64,000 nt of DNA, from the NCBI GenBank assembly GCA_025093985.1, contig JACAAK010000005.1, forward strand, positions 1,302,001 to 1,366,000. Direction: 5' to 3'. The DNA comes from Calvatia gigantea. Lineage: Eukaryota; Basidiomycota; Agaricomycetes; Agaricales; Lycoperdaceae. This document shows, piece after piece, positions 11,366 through 24,234 of this stretch. The translations under genes and the position numbers were made by a program. Each line of letters starts with the position of its first letter. Position 1 is the stretch's first letter. The notes beneath the pieces were generated by a model. The model had not been told where the DNA came from. It made no database searches and saw only the letters and a list, made by a program, of their open reading frames with translations.

Positions 11366-13008
11366 CCTCATAAATACTATACCTCCATTTTCTGACCTCC
11401 TACCTTCTCCTGAAACTCCTTCACCTTCTATTCCTTCCAACTTGTCACCAGAGCTTCCCTTGCCATTCCTACCTCTGCTAGATGAGGGGGGTGATGTAGA
11501 CTGCACTTCTGAGTGTCCCTGGTCTGTCCCCACTGCTCCTGATGCTCCTGAGACTCCCAGAACACCAGAAGCTGCTCCAGCTCCTCTGCCAGATGATAAA
11601 CTCCAGCCTATCACTCCAGCCCCAGCTGAACTCCCTCAACCTCCAGTCACTCCTCCCAGTGCCCCTCATTCAAATCAGCCTCCACACCTTCCCAGACACT
11701 TTAACTGCCCCACAAGGCCACCAGGAGAGTGGTGGAAGGTTAAGAAGCCTGTCCTCAATGTTTTAAACAACCAGGATGATGAGGAGGCTGCCAATTTCAC
11801 TTTTGATGATGGCTATGATGAAGTAGAGTTTGCTGGAAGTGTTTCTGGGCCTGATCCTCACACCTACAAGATTGCTATGAGGTCCCCTGATGCTGAGGAC
11901 TGGTCTAAAGCCTGTAATGATGAAATCTTTGCCCTAGAGTCTAACAACACTTGGGAAATTGTTGAACTGCCTCCTGGAAAGAAGGTTATTAACTCTGGCT
12001 GGGTATTCAAGGTCAAGCACAACTCTGATGGCTCTGTGGAGCACTACAAAGCTCACTTGGTAGCCAAGGGATGTGCTCAGAGGCCTGGCTATGATTACAC
12101 TGTTAGAAGTGGGTAATCGGACTATTCGGAGTATTCTCACCCTTTTTATCGATGACATCATTTATGACGTCATTACTCCACTGATGTCATATATGACTCA
12201 CTTATGATGTAACCTCATGTTATTTGTTTCATACAGAACTTTGTAGTAAACATTGATAGTGTATATAGTTAGCTACTTGACAAGGATTTTCCTTGTCGAG
12301 TTACACCTCTTATACAATGGCATTTGGTCATCCCAATACCTGCACTAAGCCCATCAGCACTACTCAGGCAACCTCTATGACGTCCCCATTTTATTCTAAC
12401 ATACACTGAGGTTTTTGCCCCTACATTTCGTCCTGCATCCCTCAGACTCATCATAGCTCTTGCTGCCAAAGAGGGTTTCAAAATGTGCTCAGTCGACATC
12501 TCTTCTGCCTTTACCTATGGAGATCCCGAAGAGGAGATCTATATGGCCTAGCCTGGGGGATATCACCAAGGTGGCCCAAACCATGTCTGTAAGCTCACCA
12601 AATCACTCTATGGCCTCAAGCAGGCAGCTAAGCAGTAGAACAAGAAGCTACATAGTGTCATGACTGATATGGGCTACACCAGACTCCTCTCCAACAACTC
12701 CCTTTACATGTACTGCAAGGACTTAGTCAAGGTGATAGTCCCAGTGTTCATTGATGATATCACTCTTGTCTCGAAGAGTGACACTGCCATGGACTTTGCT
12801 GTCCAGGAGCTCTCCAAACACTTCAAACTTTGAGATCTTGGTGCTACAGACTGGTTGTTGGCTGTACAGGTGACTCAGGATGCTCAAAATTGCTCTATTT
12901 CACTTTCCCAAGCCCAGTATGCTAAGGAACTGCTGGAGCACTTCAAAATGGATGACTGCAATGCAGTGAAGACTCCCCTACCTCCAGGACTTGATCTATC
13001 CACTGATA
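11366..13008 (+). pseudogene. Copia pol fragment: integrase hinge and reverse transcriptase
   Basis: Pro-rich hinge, then a typical Ty1/Copia RT start (EIFALESNNTWEIVELP, GWVFKVK, HLVAKG), interrupted by a solo LTR, then FRPASLRLIIALAA, the catalytic FIDDITLVSKSD region and MDDCNAVKTPLPPG near the end. The RNase H part is missing. Stops are scattered. Left end joins LINE copy 2, right end joins an LTR of the same family as the internal solo LTR. No internal promoter or TSD for the whole piece could be seen. Confidence 0.85.
12101..12401 (+). mobile_element. Copia-type solo LTR, 301 bp (TSD TACAC)
   Basis: Begins TGTTAGAAGTGG and ends TTATTCTAACA, flanked by TACAC at 12096-12100 and 12402-12406. 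Removing it restores the RT reading GYDYT to the downstream FAPTFRP motif. Contains short TGACATCA/TGACGTCA-like palindromes at 12140-12190. It shares its termini and much of its body with 13009-13316. Confidence 0.88.
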
Positions 13009-13316
13009 TGTTAGAAGTGGTAAATCAGCGCCTTGAACTATTTTTAGATCCATCTCATACATTGTGTCATATGATGCGTTTACTCCACGATGACATCATT
13101 CATGACATTATCTCTTTTGTTCCAGAACATTCTGTATGTTTTGTTCCAGTACTGATAGTAAATGATGTATGTAGTATATAGTTATGTACTCACTAAGGCC
13201 AATCCCTTGTCGAGTTACACCTCAAATACTACGATCTTCACTTTGTTGTGATCCCTGCTCTAGGCCACTTAGTGCCACTCAGGAGACTTCGTTTGATATC
13301 TTCATTTATTCTAACA
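13009..13316 (+). mobile_element. Second LTR of the same Copia-type family, 308 bp
   Basis: Starts TGTTAGAAGTGG and ends TTCTAACA. The left flank is Copia RT and the right flank is LINE RNase H; no matching target duplication is visible, so this is either a recombinant or a remnant of a longer insertion. Confidence 0.75.
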
Positions 13317-14075
13317 ACAGCACCTGATGCTGAGCTCATGGCCATTGCACTTGGCGTTCTCTTTGCTCTCAAGCAGGATGATGTCAGGCTCATTCGCATC
13401 TTCACTGATTCTATTGCATCAACAAAGCTCGCAGTTGATCCATCCACGCACTCCGGGCAGATGCTGTCCCAGAGAGTGTGTGTGGTGCTTAAGCAGTGGC
13501 TCTCTGGAGATCCCCAGAGGCGCATTGAATTCCTCGCTGTCCCTTCCTCTGAGAAGTGGAAGTTTCACCATGCTGTCCACTGGCATGTCACCTCATTCCC
13601 TCAGGTCACTTATGGCCTGAGGCTGTTCACTTCTATTGCCTGCCTGCATAAAGAGGTGGTCGATGATGCTCTGGAGTCATGGCACCAGCTGTACTCTACC
13701 TCTTCCTACAAGGGGCATAGCAACATGGATCTTGCCTCTAGGGCAAATCCATCTATTCCAGGGAAGCTGACCTACCTTTCTGGTGGGCCCTGGCTCCCCC
13801 ATGTTAGTGGCTCTAACTCACTTTGTGTGAGGGCCATGCATGCCATCACAGGTCATGCTCTGATTAGGTTATACTGCATATGATTCTTTTCTCACAAAAG
13901 CATTGGCTGTCCATGTGGTGCCGCTCTCGAGGGGCGCTACCACATATTTGTCAGGTGTCCCAACCACAAGAGGGAGCTTGATAGACCTCCTCAGACCATT
14001 TGTGAGCTGATTGACTTCCTGAATGCGAATCCTGGGGCATTTGCATTCAGACCAGACGACACTGGGATTGGCTGA
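13317..14075 (+). pseudogene. LINE copy 3 ORF2, RNase H and C-terminal zinc motif
   Basis: Begins inside RNase H (APDAELMAIALGVLF, FTDSIASTKLAVD), overlapping by about 275 bp with the end of copy 2 but differing from it at many sites, so it is a separate copy. It continues into the C-terminal motif seen in many LINE ORF2 proteins (CPCGAALEGRYHIFVRCPNH, a CX1CX8HX4C-type motif). There is one stop at the TGA around 13880. ORF2 ends near 14073. Confidence 0.82.
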
Positions 14076-14790
14076 GCTGGCGTACACGGGGGGTTCCTGT
14101 GGGGTCACTAGTCTTCTAGCCTACTGGAGGGAGAAGTCTTAAGGCAACAGGGGTGGGGTCCCTGGGGGGTGCTTCCAGCCTTGGCTGGTGGTGCTCCTTT
14201 CCTGGGTCTGGTTAGGGGCTTCGCAGGGGGTGAAGGCATAAAATAATGGGGGTGGGGTCCCCGGGTGGTGGTGCAGGTTTGTCCTGCTAAGCTGCTTTCT
14301 TGGATGCTGTCTAGGTGGCACTTCAAGTTGCTACCCTGCCTACTGGGTTGCTCTAGATCGGGACTGGGCTGATACCCTTTCATCTGGGAAGTTGGGGGTA
14401 AGGTGGCTCCAAGCGGGGGGTCCTTGCGCTGGCTCTCCTGACTACACCTGTCCCCTTTCGGATGCTTGGCCGCCATCGCTGCTAGGCCCGCCGCTTGTGG
14501 GATGATCAGGATGCCACTGCTGAGCTTCGCTCAGCTGCAGTGTGTCACTGGGTGTACACCACAAGACCTGGGCAACTGGGTCTTCTACAGTGTGATGGGC
14601 ATTTTGGGAAACTGGGGATCTTATAAGTAGGGAGTGGTCTGGTTCAGTTTGGGTAGGTCACTGCTTGGGCTGGGTTGGGCTGCTTGTGAATGTAGTTTAC
14701 TCTTAACTCATCAGACTTTGTAGTTGGGGCTTTGTACTTAGCTACACGCAGACTGTGATCAGGCACCGCATTATAAATTGGCGCAAGCCA

Positions 14791-14823
<33 letters not shown>
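14076..14823 (+). mobile_element. LINE 3' UTR and poly(A) of copy 3
   Basis: About 720 bases of G-rich UTR followed by ATTT and 27 A residues (14797-14823). This is the reference for the 5'-truncated tails T1 and T2 and shows that those belong to this LINE family. The poly(A) abuts the gag of chromovirus A directly. Confidence 0.85.
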
Positions 14824-14825
<2 letters not shown>

Positions 14826-15875
14826 GAGCAATGATGCTCTTCATGAAATTCAACAAAATAGCCTCAGCAGATGACAAGGCTATAGTAGTCTTAGCCAGGC
14901 TGAGAGGAGGAACAGCAGGAGCCTATGCGGCCATGAAGGCCCTATAAATCTTAGACAGAAAAGATTCAGTAGATTGGAAAGCATTCTCCAAAGACTTTAG
15001 GAAGACCTTCTCTAATGATGCTTTGAACAGCAAAGCAGAATGGCAAATTGAGAAATTTAAACAAGGAAACAAAAACACAGCCAACTACCTAATCAAGTTC
15101 CAAGTCCTAAAGAGCAAAGCAAAAACAGATAACAAACATGCAATGTTCCTGCTCAAAAAGAATGCCAGACAGGACATCATCCACACCATCACAGGCTACC
15201 CACCTAGTGCCAGACCAGACACCTACACAGAATGGACAGAAGCCATTCTTGCTGTAGGGCAGGGGTATGAAGCATCAGAATACCAAGGAGATAAGAAAAC
15301 CAACACTGGAACAACCTGTAAAGAGGTGTGCATGGGGGATGTTGAGATGGTCCTAACAGCAGTGGAATGAAGTCTATTGATTGAGTATTGGAGGAGATAA
15401 TCCACAATTACTGTAGACAACTGTAAGAGACTAAATAATGAAGTTACAATACTTTACTCACCTGTGGACAACTGTAAGAGACTAAAGGCTCTCAAAGTGT
15501 CCACAGGAAGCTACAAGTCCACCTGTCTCATGTGACTCATCACCTGACCAAAACTCCAGCAGTGATAAGTCCAAATCTAGCTATAGGACTAATGAGACCA
15601 CATCTAACACAACCTATGGAGGAATGGGAGAACCAATGGAGATAGGAAGCTGATGCCACATTTTCAATGCTAAAGGAAAACCCAAATGCTATAACTACAG
15701 CATTTTCGGGCATATGGCAAAAGACTGCAAGAAACCCAAAGGGTTAATCTGCTACAATTACAGTAAAACAGGCTATATAGCAAAAGCCTGCACTGTACCC
15801 AAGAAGATACAAGTCTGAGGAGTTGAAGAAGTTGGTGATGAAGAAAAGAAGGATTTTTCCAAAGACTCTGAGTAG
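14824..15875 (+). pseudogene. Chromovirus A gag, N-terminally truncated
   Basis: Starts at the motif equivalent to [12 protein letters not shown] of element E and runs through the capsid-like region ([24 protein letters not shown]). A 293-bp solo LTR is inserted at 15317. The two zinc knuckles after it are damaged: CYNYSIFGHMAKDC and CYNYSKTGYIAKAC have Tyr for the second Cys. Gag ends at TAG 15873-15875; pol is in the -1 frame from 15872. Confidence 0.82.
15317..15609. mobile_element. Solo LTR in chromovirus A gag, 293 bp (TSD CAACC)
   Basis: Begins TGTAAAGAGG and ends CATCTAACA, flanked by CAACC at 15312-15316 and 15610-15614. Removal restores the gag frame (GTT to YGGMGEP). It holds a 20-bp perfect direct repeat at 15416-15435 and 15467-15486. 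No other copy of this LTR was recognised in the window and its orientation is not clear. Confidence 0.85.
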
Positions 15876-18200
15876 GCACTACCTTGCGAGTCAAACAAAC
15901 TGTATCTAGGATATTAGACAAATTTTACATGATTCCTTAGAGAAGAAAGCACAAACTAAACCTAAAAGGAAAAATACAAATGGCAAAAAAAGAGATAATG
16001 GTGGACACAATTGTTGACTTGGGATGCACAACCAGCAGCATCAGCAAGAAACTGGTAGATGAAGAAGGACTCCCTACCTGAAAACTGGAATGACAAATCT
16101 TGGTACCGAACACAGATGGAACACCAAACCAGAGTGGAAAAGTAACAGAAATAGCCACAATTGACATAGATATCCAAGGACACAAAGAGTGGATTGAAGC
16201 TTCAGTTGTACAACTACAAGACCACACAGAAGTCTTTCTGGGACATAACTGGCTGGTCAAACACAATCTAGAAGTAGATTGGAACAACAGAGAAATCAAG
16301 TTCACCCAGTGCCCACCAAACTGCCAATTCCCTCACCAAAACATCCCTATCATGGAAAAAATATGGAGCATGGCCACTACGGAAGACTTATGGGAAGAAG
16401 AAGATGAACCAGACCTGACTAAACTGGAAGATTTACCAGACTATGTACAACCGTTCACACATCTATTTAACAAAACAACATTCAACAAGCTCCCAGAATG
16501 AACTGAATGGGATCACAAAATAGTCCTAATGGAAGACACTCCAAAGGAAATAAGCACAGGAATATACAACATGACAGTCAAAGAGCAGGACGAACTCAAA
16601 GCATTCATCAAAGAAAATCTGGAATCAGGACAAATATGACCATCAAAATCCCCATACACAGCACCAACCTTCTTTATCCCCAAGAAAGATGGATCCAAGA
16701 GGTTAATCCAAGACTATAGACAGTTAAACAATGTAGTAATCAAGGACAAAATGCCACTACCGAGAATTGGTGAAGTAATCGACAAGCTTAGAAAGGCCAA
16801 ATATTTCAATAAACTTGACATCATCTGGGGATATAACAATGTCAGGATCAAGGAAGGAGATGAATGGAAAGTAGCATTCCTCACCAATGAAGGACTTTTT
16901 GAGCCAACAGTCATGTACTTCAGTCTTAGCAACTCGCTGGGGACCTTCTCCAGAATGATGACAAGCATCTTCTATGACCTCTTACAAAATGGAGACATTG
17001 TAAACTACATGGATGACTTCACCATCCCCAGTGATACCAAAGAACAACTAAAAGAATGAACAATACAATTTCTGGAACGTGCAGCACAATACAACCTATG
17101 CTTTAAATGAACCAAATGTATCTTCAATGTAGAAGAAATCCCAATGCTAGGAGTCAAAGTGGGACATGGACAAATTGAAATGGAAGAAGAAAAAGTCAAA
17201 TCAGTACAAGATTGGCCCAAGCCAAAAAGCACAAAAGGGGTAGAAAGATTCCTGGGCTTCACTAATTACTACCAACATTTCATCAAGAACTTCAGCAAGA
17301 TCACAGGGCCATTAAACAAGCTCAAAGGAGTAACTACATGGGAATGGAACCAAGAACACCAGGTGGCTTTTGACCATCTCAAAAAATGCATCACTGAAGA
17401 ACCTGTCTTGACTCTACCACAAAGACAAGGCCAGTTCAGGGTAGAAGTTGACATGTCAGACTATGTATTAGGAGGTGTACTATTGCAGCTACAAGAGGCC
17501 AAATAGCACCTGATCACCTTCACATTATGAACGTTATTGCCAGCAGAACACAATTATGAAATATATGACAAAGAACTACTGGCCATTATCCATGCCCTGA
17601 AGGAATGGAGACACTATTTGCTAGATGCTGAAGAAAAATTTGAAATCTGGACTGACCATGAGAACTTAAAATACTACCAAGAGCTGCAAAAACTGAATGG
17701 ACAACAGGCCCAGTGGTACCTATACTTACAGGACTATGACTTTACACTACAACATGTACCCAGAAAGACAAACATGAAGGCTGACCTATTGTCCTGAATT
17801 CACTAAGTACCAGAAGAACAAGAAGACAAACTAGTTACCATGATCCAAGAAAGCTGGCTACAGACAGAAAACATGGATAATATTGTGCTCTTACAGGCAG
17901 AACTATTCCTTGAGCCAACATTCCTAGAACAGATCCAGAACAAGTCTCAGCGCAAGACAACAGTCCTTACTGAGCTAAGAAAACAGGAGTCCAAACTCAC
18001 TGAGGACTGTGGAATCATCTACAGACAAAATAGCACATACATCCCACCTGACCTGAAGCTACGAGAAGAGATTCTAGCACAATATCACAACATCCCAGAT
18101 GTGGGGCACCCAGGCCAGCATAGAATGATGGAACTAATCAACTGTGACTACTGGTGGCCAACAATGTGAAAAGATGTAAAGAGGTACATTTGAGGGTGCC

Positions 18201-18504
18201 TGTTACAACCTTAGTCTGAGTTAACCTCAGGTTGCAACTTAGGCTAAGACTTGAGGGCGAGTAGGGGGAGAGGAACTAAGTGGTTAAGCATACCGAATAC
18301 AGGAGTGTGTATGTATGCTTAAATACAGCAAGCATCCAGTTGAATGGATGGAGGTACTACATGAAACGTCCGATGATAATGGCACGGTAATACTACAAGT
18401 CAATACTCAGAGATTGCTGGGCTAGAATAGATGAAACAGGCATGAAGTAGGGAAGGAATGTAGATGAGTATGGACAAGACAGGAATAGTCGAAAGTTCAC
18501 AACA
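18201..18504 (-). repeat. 3' LTR of chromovirus B (304 bp)
   Basis: Reads TGTTGTGAACTTTC inward on the minus strand and ends ...GTTGTAACA (TGTTACAACC on the plus strand). It keeps the intact 11-mer ATGCTTAACCA (minus strand, plus-strand TGGTTAAGCAT near 18282-18292) that is complementary to the element's primer-binding site. Confidence 0.92.
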
Positions 18505-18522
18505 TTACCTTTTGCTCAGGCT

Positions 18523-19511
18523 TCATGCCTCAGGAAGCTCGTCAAAGTCTCCATTTACTATGGCAGCGGCAAGTGCTTTCTTGGTGGATGTGATAAGGAA
18601 TTCCCCATTGTTTGATTTTGCAAAGAAAACTGGCAAATGACTGTGACTGTCTTGATGGATAGGGACTGGGATACTGTTGAAGGGGAACTTGGTGGTGGTG
18701 GAGCTCTCCCAGTAACTCTTGACTATTGATTTCCAGTAATGTTGGTCTTTCTCTTGTCCTGGTAGTACAGTGCAGAACCTTGCAGGTGGAAGAAAAACCG
18801 ATGCGAGTTGTGGCGGGGTGATGGTTTTTATGAAGCGTTGGAGGGCGTTGACTTCTTTCTTCATGGAGACCATGACCTCTTCATCCATGGGGTGTCGGCA
18901 CGAGATGGCAGGAAGGGATTAACTGTGTTGTGCAGTTCAGAGAGTGTGATGTGAATTCTGTCAACCAAGGTGTTGATGTCGGGGTCTTTATTTGTTTTAT
19001 CTCTTCCGAGTAACTTCATGGCTACATCTGCAAGTTCGAGGAAGATGTTGGCAATGTCAAGGTGATTGAAGACTTTGAGGCCTAAGTCGATTCAGCTTTG
19101 AAGTCCTTGGACCTGATTCCATTCGCTGGGGGTAAGGGTAGACTGGTCTAGGGCTCGGAAGATAGTGGGGATATGCTGGTTGGTAGAGGAAGATGTGTTG
19201 GTAAACCCTGCATACATGTCGGCGAAGGTAATACATGCGGTGGCAAGGGTGATGTGTTGGTTTACGACTAATCATTGATTTTGGGCAGAGATGTTCTTGA
19301 TTTCACTGTTGGTTGCTTTATCAACATCCTTGAGCAGGGCTTCAAGGAGGCCTTGTGCTGGGGACAGTGTCTTTGCGAGGTTATAGCAGGTTCCTTGGGG
19401 AGCAGGTGCTCAGCTGTTGCCTGGTTCGGGGAATGGGAGGGAGGAGATTCTGGTGGGTGTGGGGTGAACGAGGGAGTCGATGGCAATATGGTTGGATTGG
19501 GAGGCAGGCAT
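18523..19511 (-). pseudogene. Chromovirus B ORF3, unassigned third ORF
   Basis: Begins with ATG at 19511, six bases (19512-19517) after the pol stop. About 329 codons. It has a Pro/Ser-rich start, a helical-looking centre (ITFADMYAGFTN, ALDQSTLTPSE, VFNHLDIANIFLELADVAMK), and a well preserved C-terminus open from 18888 to 18523 (TPPQLASVFLPPARFCTVLPGQ, KDQHYWKSIVKSYW, HSHLPVFFAKSNNGEFLI, NGDFDELPEA). It has a few stops and no signal peptide or membrane segment that I can see. It ends 19 bases before the 3' LTR. Function unknown. Confidence 0.82.
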
Positions 19512-19517
19512 GTCTGT

Positions 19518-22500
19518 TTAGTTTCTCTGTCTGGGTTGTTTGTTCAATGCTTTTTTGTGTTTTCTGCCCCCTCTTTTATGGGTATCCTCTGGATGCCTTT
19601 TTAGGTAGTCTCTTATGGCATCTTTCACATTTTCTAAATTGGACTCCACTGTTCACGTATCTTCTTCATTGCTGTACCCCTTCCAATGGACCAGGAATTG
19701 ATAACCCCTTCCTCGTTTTTGTTGTCCGCAGACCTCTTCTACTTCGTACTCTTCTTTATTGTTGATGATCACCAGGTCGGGCACTGATGGTTGTTTTTGA
19801 CTCAGGAACTCTGCCTGGTGTGCCAGTGTTAGGAGCTGTTTGTTGAATACATCATGGATGGCCCATCCATCTGGTAGTGTCAGCCGATATACTGCTTCTC
19901 CTATCTTTTCCTTAATAAGGAAAGGTCCATACTGTTTTTGGCCTAGCTTCTTTGATGATTGATTGGTATGGATATTGGTGTTCTCCAACCATACTTTATC
20001 TCCTATTTGATATGTGGTGGCATGGGTTCTACTGTGGTCATGTTGCTGTTTCATCTTTTCTTGGTATGTCCGTAGTGCTGATGAGGCATTGTCTTGGGTG
20101 GTCTGTAATTGTTCCAGGAATGCTGTGGCAACGGGATTATTTGTTGTTGGCTTGTTCTTGCCTTTCCATGGATGCCTTCCATAGTTTAGGAAGAATGGTG
20201 TTTCTTGTGTTCCTCTGTATTGCTTGTCATTGTACTGGAACTCTGTAATGGGAAGCCATTCTGCCCAGTTGTCCTGGTCATAGTTGCAGTACAGGTGGAT
20301 GTAGGTTTCCACTTCCCTGTTGATGTGTTCGGTTTGTCCATCCATTTGTGGATGATATGCCATTAATAGGTTTCGTTCGATGCTGAGTCCCTTGAACAAC
20401 TCCTTGGTGAATTCTGATGCGAATTGAGGTCCTCGGTCACTAAGTACTTTCCTCAGTAATCCATGTAGCTTCCATATTTCATCTCGATATATCTTTGTGA
20501 TGTCTTTAGATGAGGCATCCATGGTTGTTGCTGAGAGTTGTATCATTTTTGTGAAGCAGTCCACAATAACTAGTATTGCATCCTTTCTATTAGACTCTGG
20601 CAGTGGTCCAATCATGTCAACACTGATTTCTTCCCAAGGTCCATTTGGTATTGGGAGGGGGTGTAGTGGCAATTTGAGTGGTGTTGTCCTTGATTTGTTT
20701 CTTTGGCAAGCTTGGCATCCTCAGATATATCTTTTTATGTCTTTTCATATTGATGGCCATCAGTAGTCTCAGCTGATTAGTTTTGTCATCCTGTATTGTC
20801 CTGGGTAACCTGTGTCTGGGGAGTCGTGGTATTGTATTAGGATTTCTTCTCACAGTTTCTGGTCGGGTGGGACGTATGCACTATTCTGTTTGTAGATAAC
20901 TCCACCATCTTTGGTGAGTTGGGATCCTTGCTTCTTTAGTTCAGTTAGGACTGTTGTTTCTTGTTGGGTTCGGTTCCGAATTCATTCTAGGAAGTTTGGT
21001 TCGATGAACAGCTCTGCCGGTAAGAGTATCGTGCTATCTGTGCTTTCTGTCTGTAGCCAGCTTTCTCGGATCATAGTGACTAGTTTATCTTCCTGTTCTT
21101 CTGGTATTTGGTGGATTCGGGATAGTAGGTTGGCTTTTGTGTTTGTCTTTCCAGGTACATGTCATAGTGTGAAGTCATAGTCTTGCAGTCGCAGATACCA
21201 CCATGCTTGTCATCTGTTTAGCTTCTGTGGCTCTCAGTTATACTTGAGGTTTTCATGGTCAGTCCAGATCTCAAATCATTCTTCAGCATCTAAAAGGTAG
21301 TGTCTCTATTCCTTCAGGGTGTAGACAATGGCTAGCAACTCTTTGTCATATATTTCATAGTTCCGTTCTGCTGGTGACAGGGTTCATGATGTGAAAGCAA
21401 TGGGGTGCCATTTGTCTTCTTGTAGCTGTGAAAGTACCCCCCCTAATGCATAGTCTGATGCATCGACTTCTACTCTGAATTAGCCATGTCTTTGTGGCAA
21501 TGTCAGGACAGGTTCTTTGGTGATACATTTCTTGAGTTGGTTGAATGAGTCTTGGTGTTCTTGTGTCCATTCCCATGTGGTTGCTCCTTTGAGTTTGTTT
21601 AAGGGTCCCACGATTGTGCTAAAGTTTTTGATGAAATGCTGATAGTAGTTTGCAAAACCCAAGAACCTTTCTACCCCTTTGGTGTTCTTGGGTTCAGGCC
21701 ATTCCTGTACCAATTTTACTTTATTCTCTTCCATTTCGATTTGTCCATGTTCTACCTGAACTCCTAGCATTGGGATCTCTTCTGCATCAAAGATACACTT
21801 GGTTCACTTGAAGCATAAATTGTACTGGGCTGCTCATTCCAGAAATTGTACTGTCCGTTCCTTTAGTTGCTCTTTAGTGTCTTCCAGAATGGCAAAGTCA
21901 TCCATGTAGTTTATGATGTCTCCGTTTTGCAAAAGGTCATGGAAGATGCTTGTCATCATTCTGGAGAACGTTCCTGGTGAGTTGCTTAGGCTGAAGTACA
22001 TGACTGTTGGTTCAAAGAGTCCTTCATTGGTGAGGAAGGCAGCTTTCCATTCGTCTCCTTCTTTGATCCTGACATTGTTGTACCCCCAGATGATGTCCAA
22101 CTTATTGAAGTATTTTGCTTTTCCAAGCTTGTTGATTACTTCACCAATTCTTGGTAATGGTGTTTTGTCTTTGATTACCATGTTGTTTAGTCATCTGTAG
22201 TCTTGGATTAGCCTTTTGGATCTGTCTTTCTTTGGGATGAAGAATGTTGGCACTACATATGGGGATTTTGATGGTCATATTCGTCCCAATTCTAGGTTTT
22301 CCTTGATGAATGACTTGAGCTCATCCTGTTCTTTGACTGTCATGTTGTATGTCCCTGCACTTATTTCTTTTGGGGCATCTTCGGTTAGGACTATCTCGTG
22401 GTCCCATTCAGTTTGTTCTGGGAGTTTGTCAAATGTCGTTTTGTTAAATAAGTGCGTGAATAGTTGTACATAGTCTGGTAGGTCTTCCAGCTTGGTCAGG

Positions 22501-23041
22501 TCTAGTTCATCTTCTTCCTCCCATAGGTCTTCCATAGTGGCTATGCTTCGTATTTTTTTGGTGATAGGAATGTTCTGATGTGGAAATTGGCAGCCTGGAG
22601 GGCATCGAGTGAACTTGATTTCTCTGCTGTTCCAATCTATCTCTGGGTTATGTTTGACTAGCCAATCATGTCCTAGGAAGACTTCTGCCCTGTCTTGTAG
22701 TTGTACGACTGAGGCCTCAATTTGTTTCTTATGTCCCTGGATGTCAATGTTGATTGTGGTGGTCTCCGTTACTCTTCCACCTTGGTTAGGTGTTCCATCT
22801 GCATTTAGTACCAAAATTTGTTGTTCCAATTTCTAGGTATGGAGTCTTTCTTTGTCTACTAGTTTTTTGCTGATGCTGCTGGTTGTGCACCCTGAGTCTA
22901 TGATGGTGTTGACTGTTATCTCCTTCCCTGCCATTTATATTTTTCCTTTTAGATTTAGTTTACACTTTCTTTTCTGAGGAATTGTGTAGAATTTGTCTGA
23001 TATCCTAGATACAAGCTTTTTGACTCTCAAGGTAGCGCCTA
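19518..23041 (-). pseudogene. Chromovirus B pol: PR, RT, RNase H, integrase, chromodomain
   Basis: Frame -1 to gag. Protease IIDSGCTTSSISKKL near 22880; RT with YFNKLDIIWGYNN and INYMDDFA near 21910; RNase H with IYDKELLAI; integrase with HHCC finger (CQACQRNKSRT), core residues in SVDMIGPLPES, VLSDRGPQFASEF and NREVETY (D, D, E all present); chromodomain YQFLVHWKGYSNEEDT at about 19650-19700. The integrase-chromodomain half (19653-20672) is one open frame; the RT and RNase H parts hold roughly twenty stops, mostly TGA at Arg or Trp positions. Pol stop is TAA at 19518-19520. Confidence 0.9.
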
Positions 23042-24154
23042 CTCGGAGTCTTCAGAAAAATCCTTCCCTTCTTCATTGGTGAGTTCTTCTACTCCTTAGA
23101 CTTGGATCTTCTTGGGTACGGTGCAGACTTTGGCTATGTGTCTCTTTTTGCCACAGTTGTAGCATATTAATCCCTTGGGCTTTTTGCAATCTTTGGCAAT
23201 GTGGCCAAAAATGCCACAATTGTAGCATTTCAGTTCTCCTTTGTCGTTAAAGATGTGGTGCCTACTTCCTATCTCCATGGGTTCACCCATTCCTCCATAG
23301 GTGGTACCAGTGTTTGTTTTTCTGTCTCCTCAGTATTTGGATGCTTTATATTCTTGTCCGACAGACAGTATAGCTTCTTTCCATTCCATGTATGTGTCCA
23401 GTCTGGCTGAAGGTGGATAGCCTGTGATCATGTGTATGATATCCTGTTGGACATTCTTCCTAAGTAGGAACATGGTGTATTTGCTATTGGTCTTGGCTTT
23501 GCTTTTTAGCACTTTGAATTCAATTAGGTAGTTGGTGGTGTTTCGGTTTCCTTGTTTGAATTTTTCAATCTGCCATTCTGCTTTGCTGTTTGAGGCATCA
23601 TCTGAGAAGGTCCTTCTAAATTCCTCAGAGAAGACCTTCTAGTCTACTGAATCTTCAGATTCCAGGATGGCTAGTGCTCTCATAGCTGCATATGCTCCTG
23701 CAGTTCCTCCTTGCAGTCTGGCTAGAACTGCTATAGCTTTGTCATCTGCTGAGACTATCTTGTTGAACTTCATGAAGAGTGTCATTGCTCTCCACCAGTC
23801 ATCGAACTTGGTGCAGGTGCCATCGAAAAATCCTGGGTCTGGCACTAGGCCTTTCCCACTGGGCATTGTTGTGGGCACTACTGTGTTGTCGGTCATATTG
23901 GAGTTGGTTTCTGATTCTGTTTTGTCCGAGCTTGATTCATCTGATTTCTCCTGATGGACTATTTCTTTCTCTGCTAGGTCGAGTTTATTTAGAAGTTCTG
24001 ATAATACTTCTTCTTCTGCTGGGTTTACTCTGGGTTCATCATGTGTTTCTTCAGGTACTTCGGGGTTCCCTGTTTCTTCTTCGTCTGATGTCTCAGATTC
24101 GTCGTCAGTGACTTCAAGATTTGGTTCTCTGTATTCATCTGGGTTCGAGCTCAT
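23039..24154 (-). pseudogene. Chromovirus B gag
   Basis: ATG at 24154 ([15 protein letters not shown]). Acidic N-terminal region of ~120 residues rich in Glu/Ser, capsid-like centre, then two CCHC knuckles [14 protein letters not shown] and CYNCGKKRHIAKVC that bind RNA. About 370 codons ending FSEDSE and TAG at 23039-23041. Three in-frame stops (for example after ESEDSVD, after YKASKY). Gag is the structural protein of the retrotransposon particle. Confidence 0.88.
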
Positions 24155-24234
24155 ATACTAGCTCCTGGGTTGCTTCTGTTCAGGCCTGTTTTCAGCCTAC
24201 TCCTTGCAAGGTGAGGTGGGGATGCTTAACCAAA

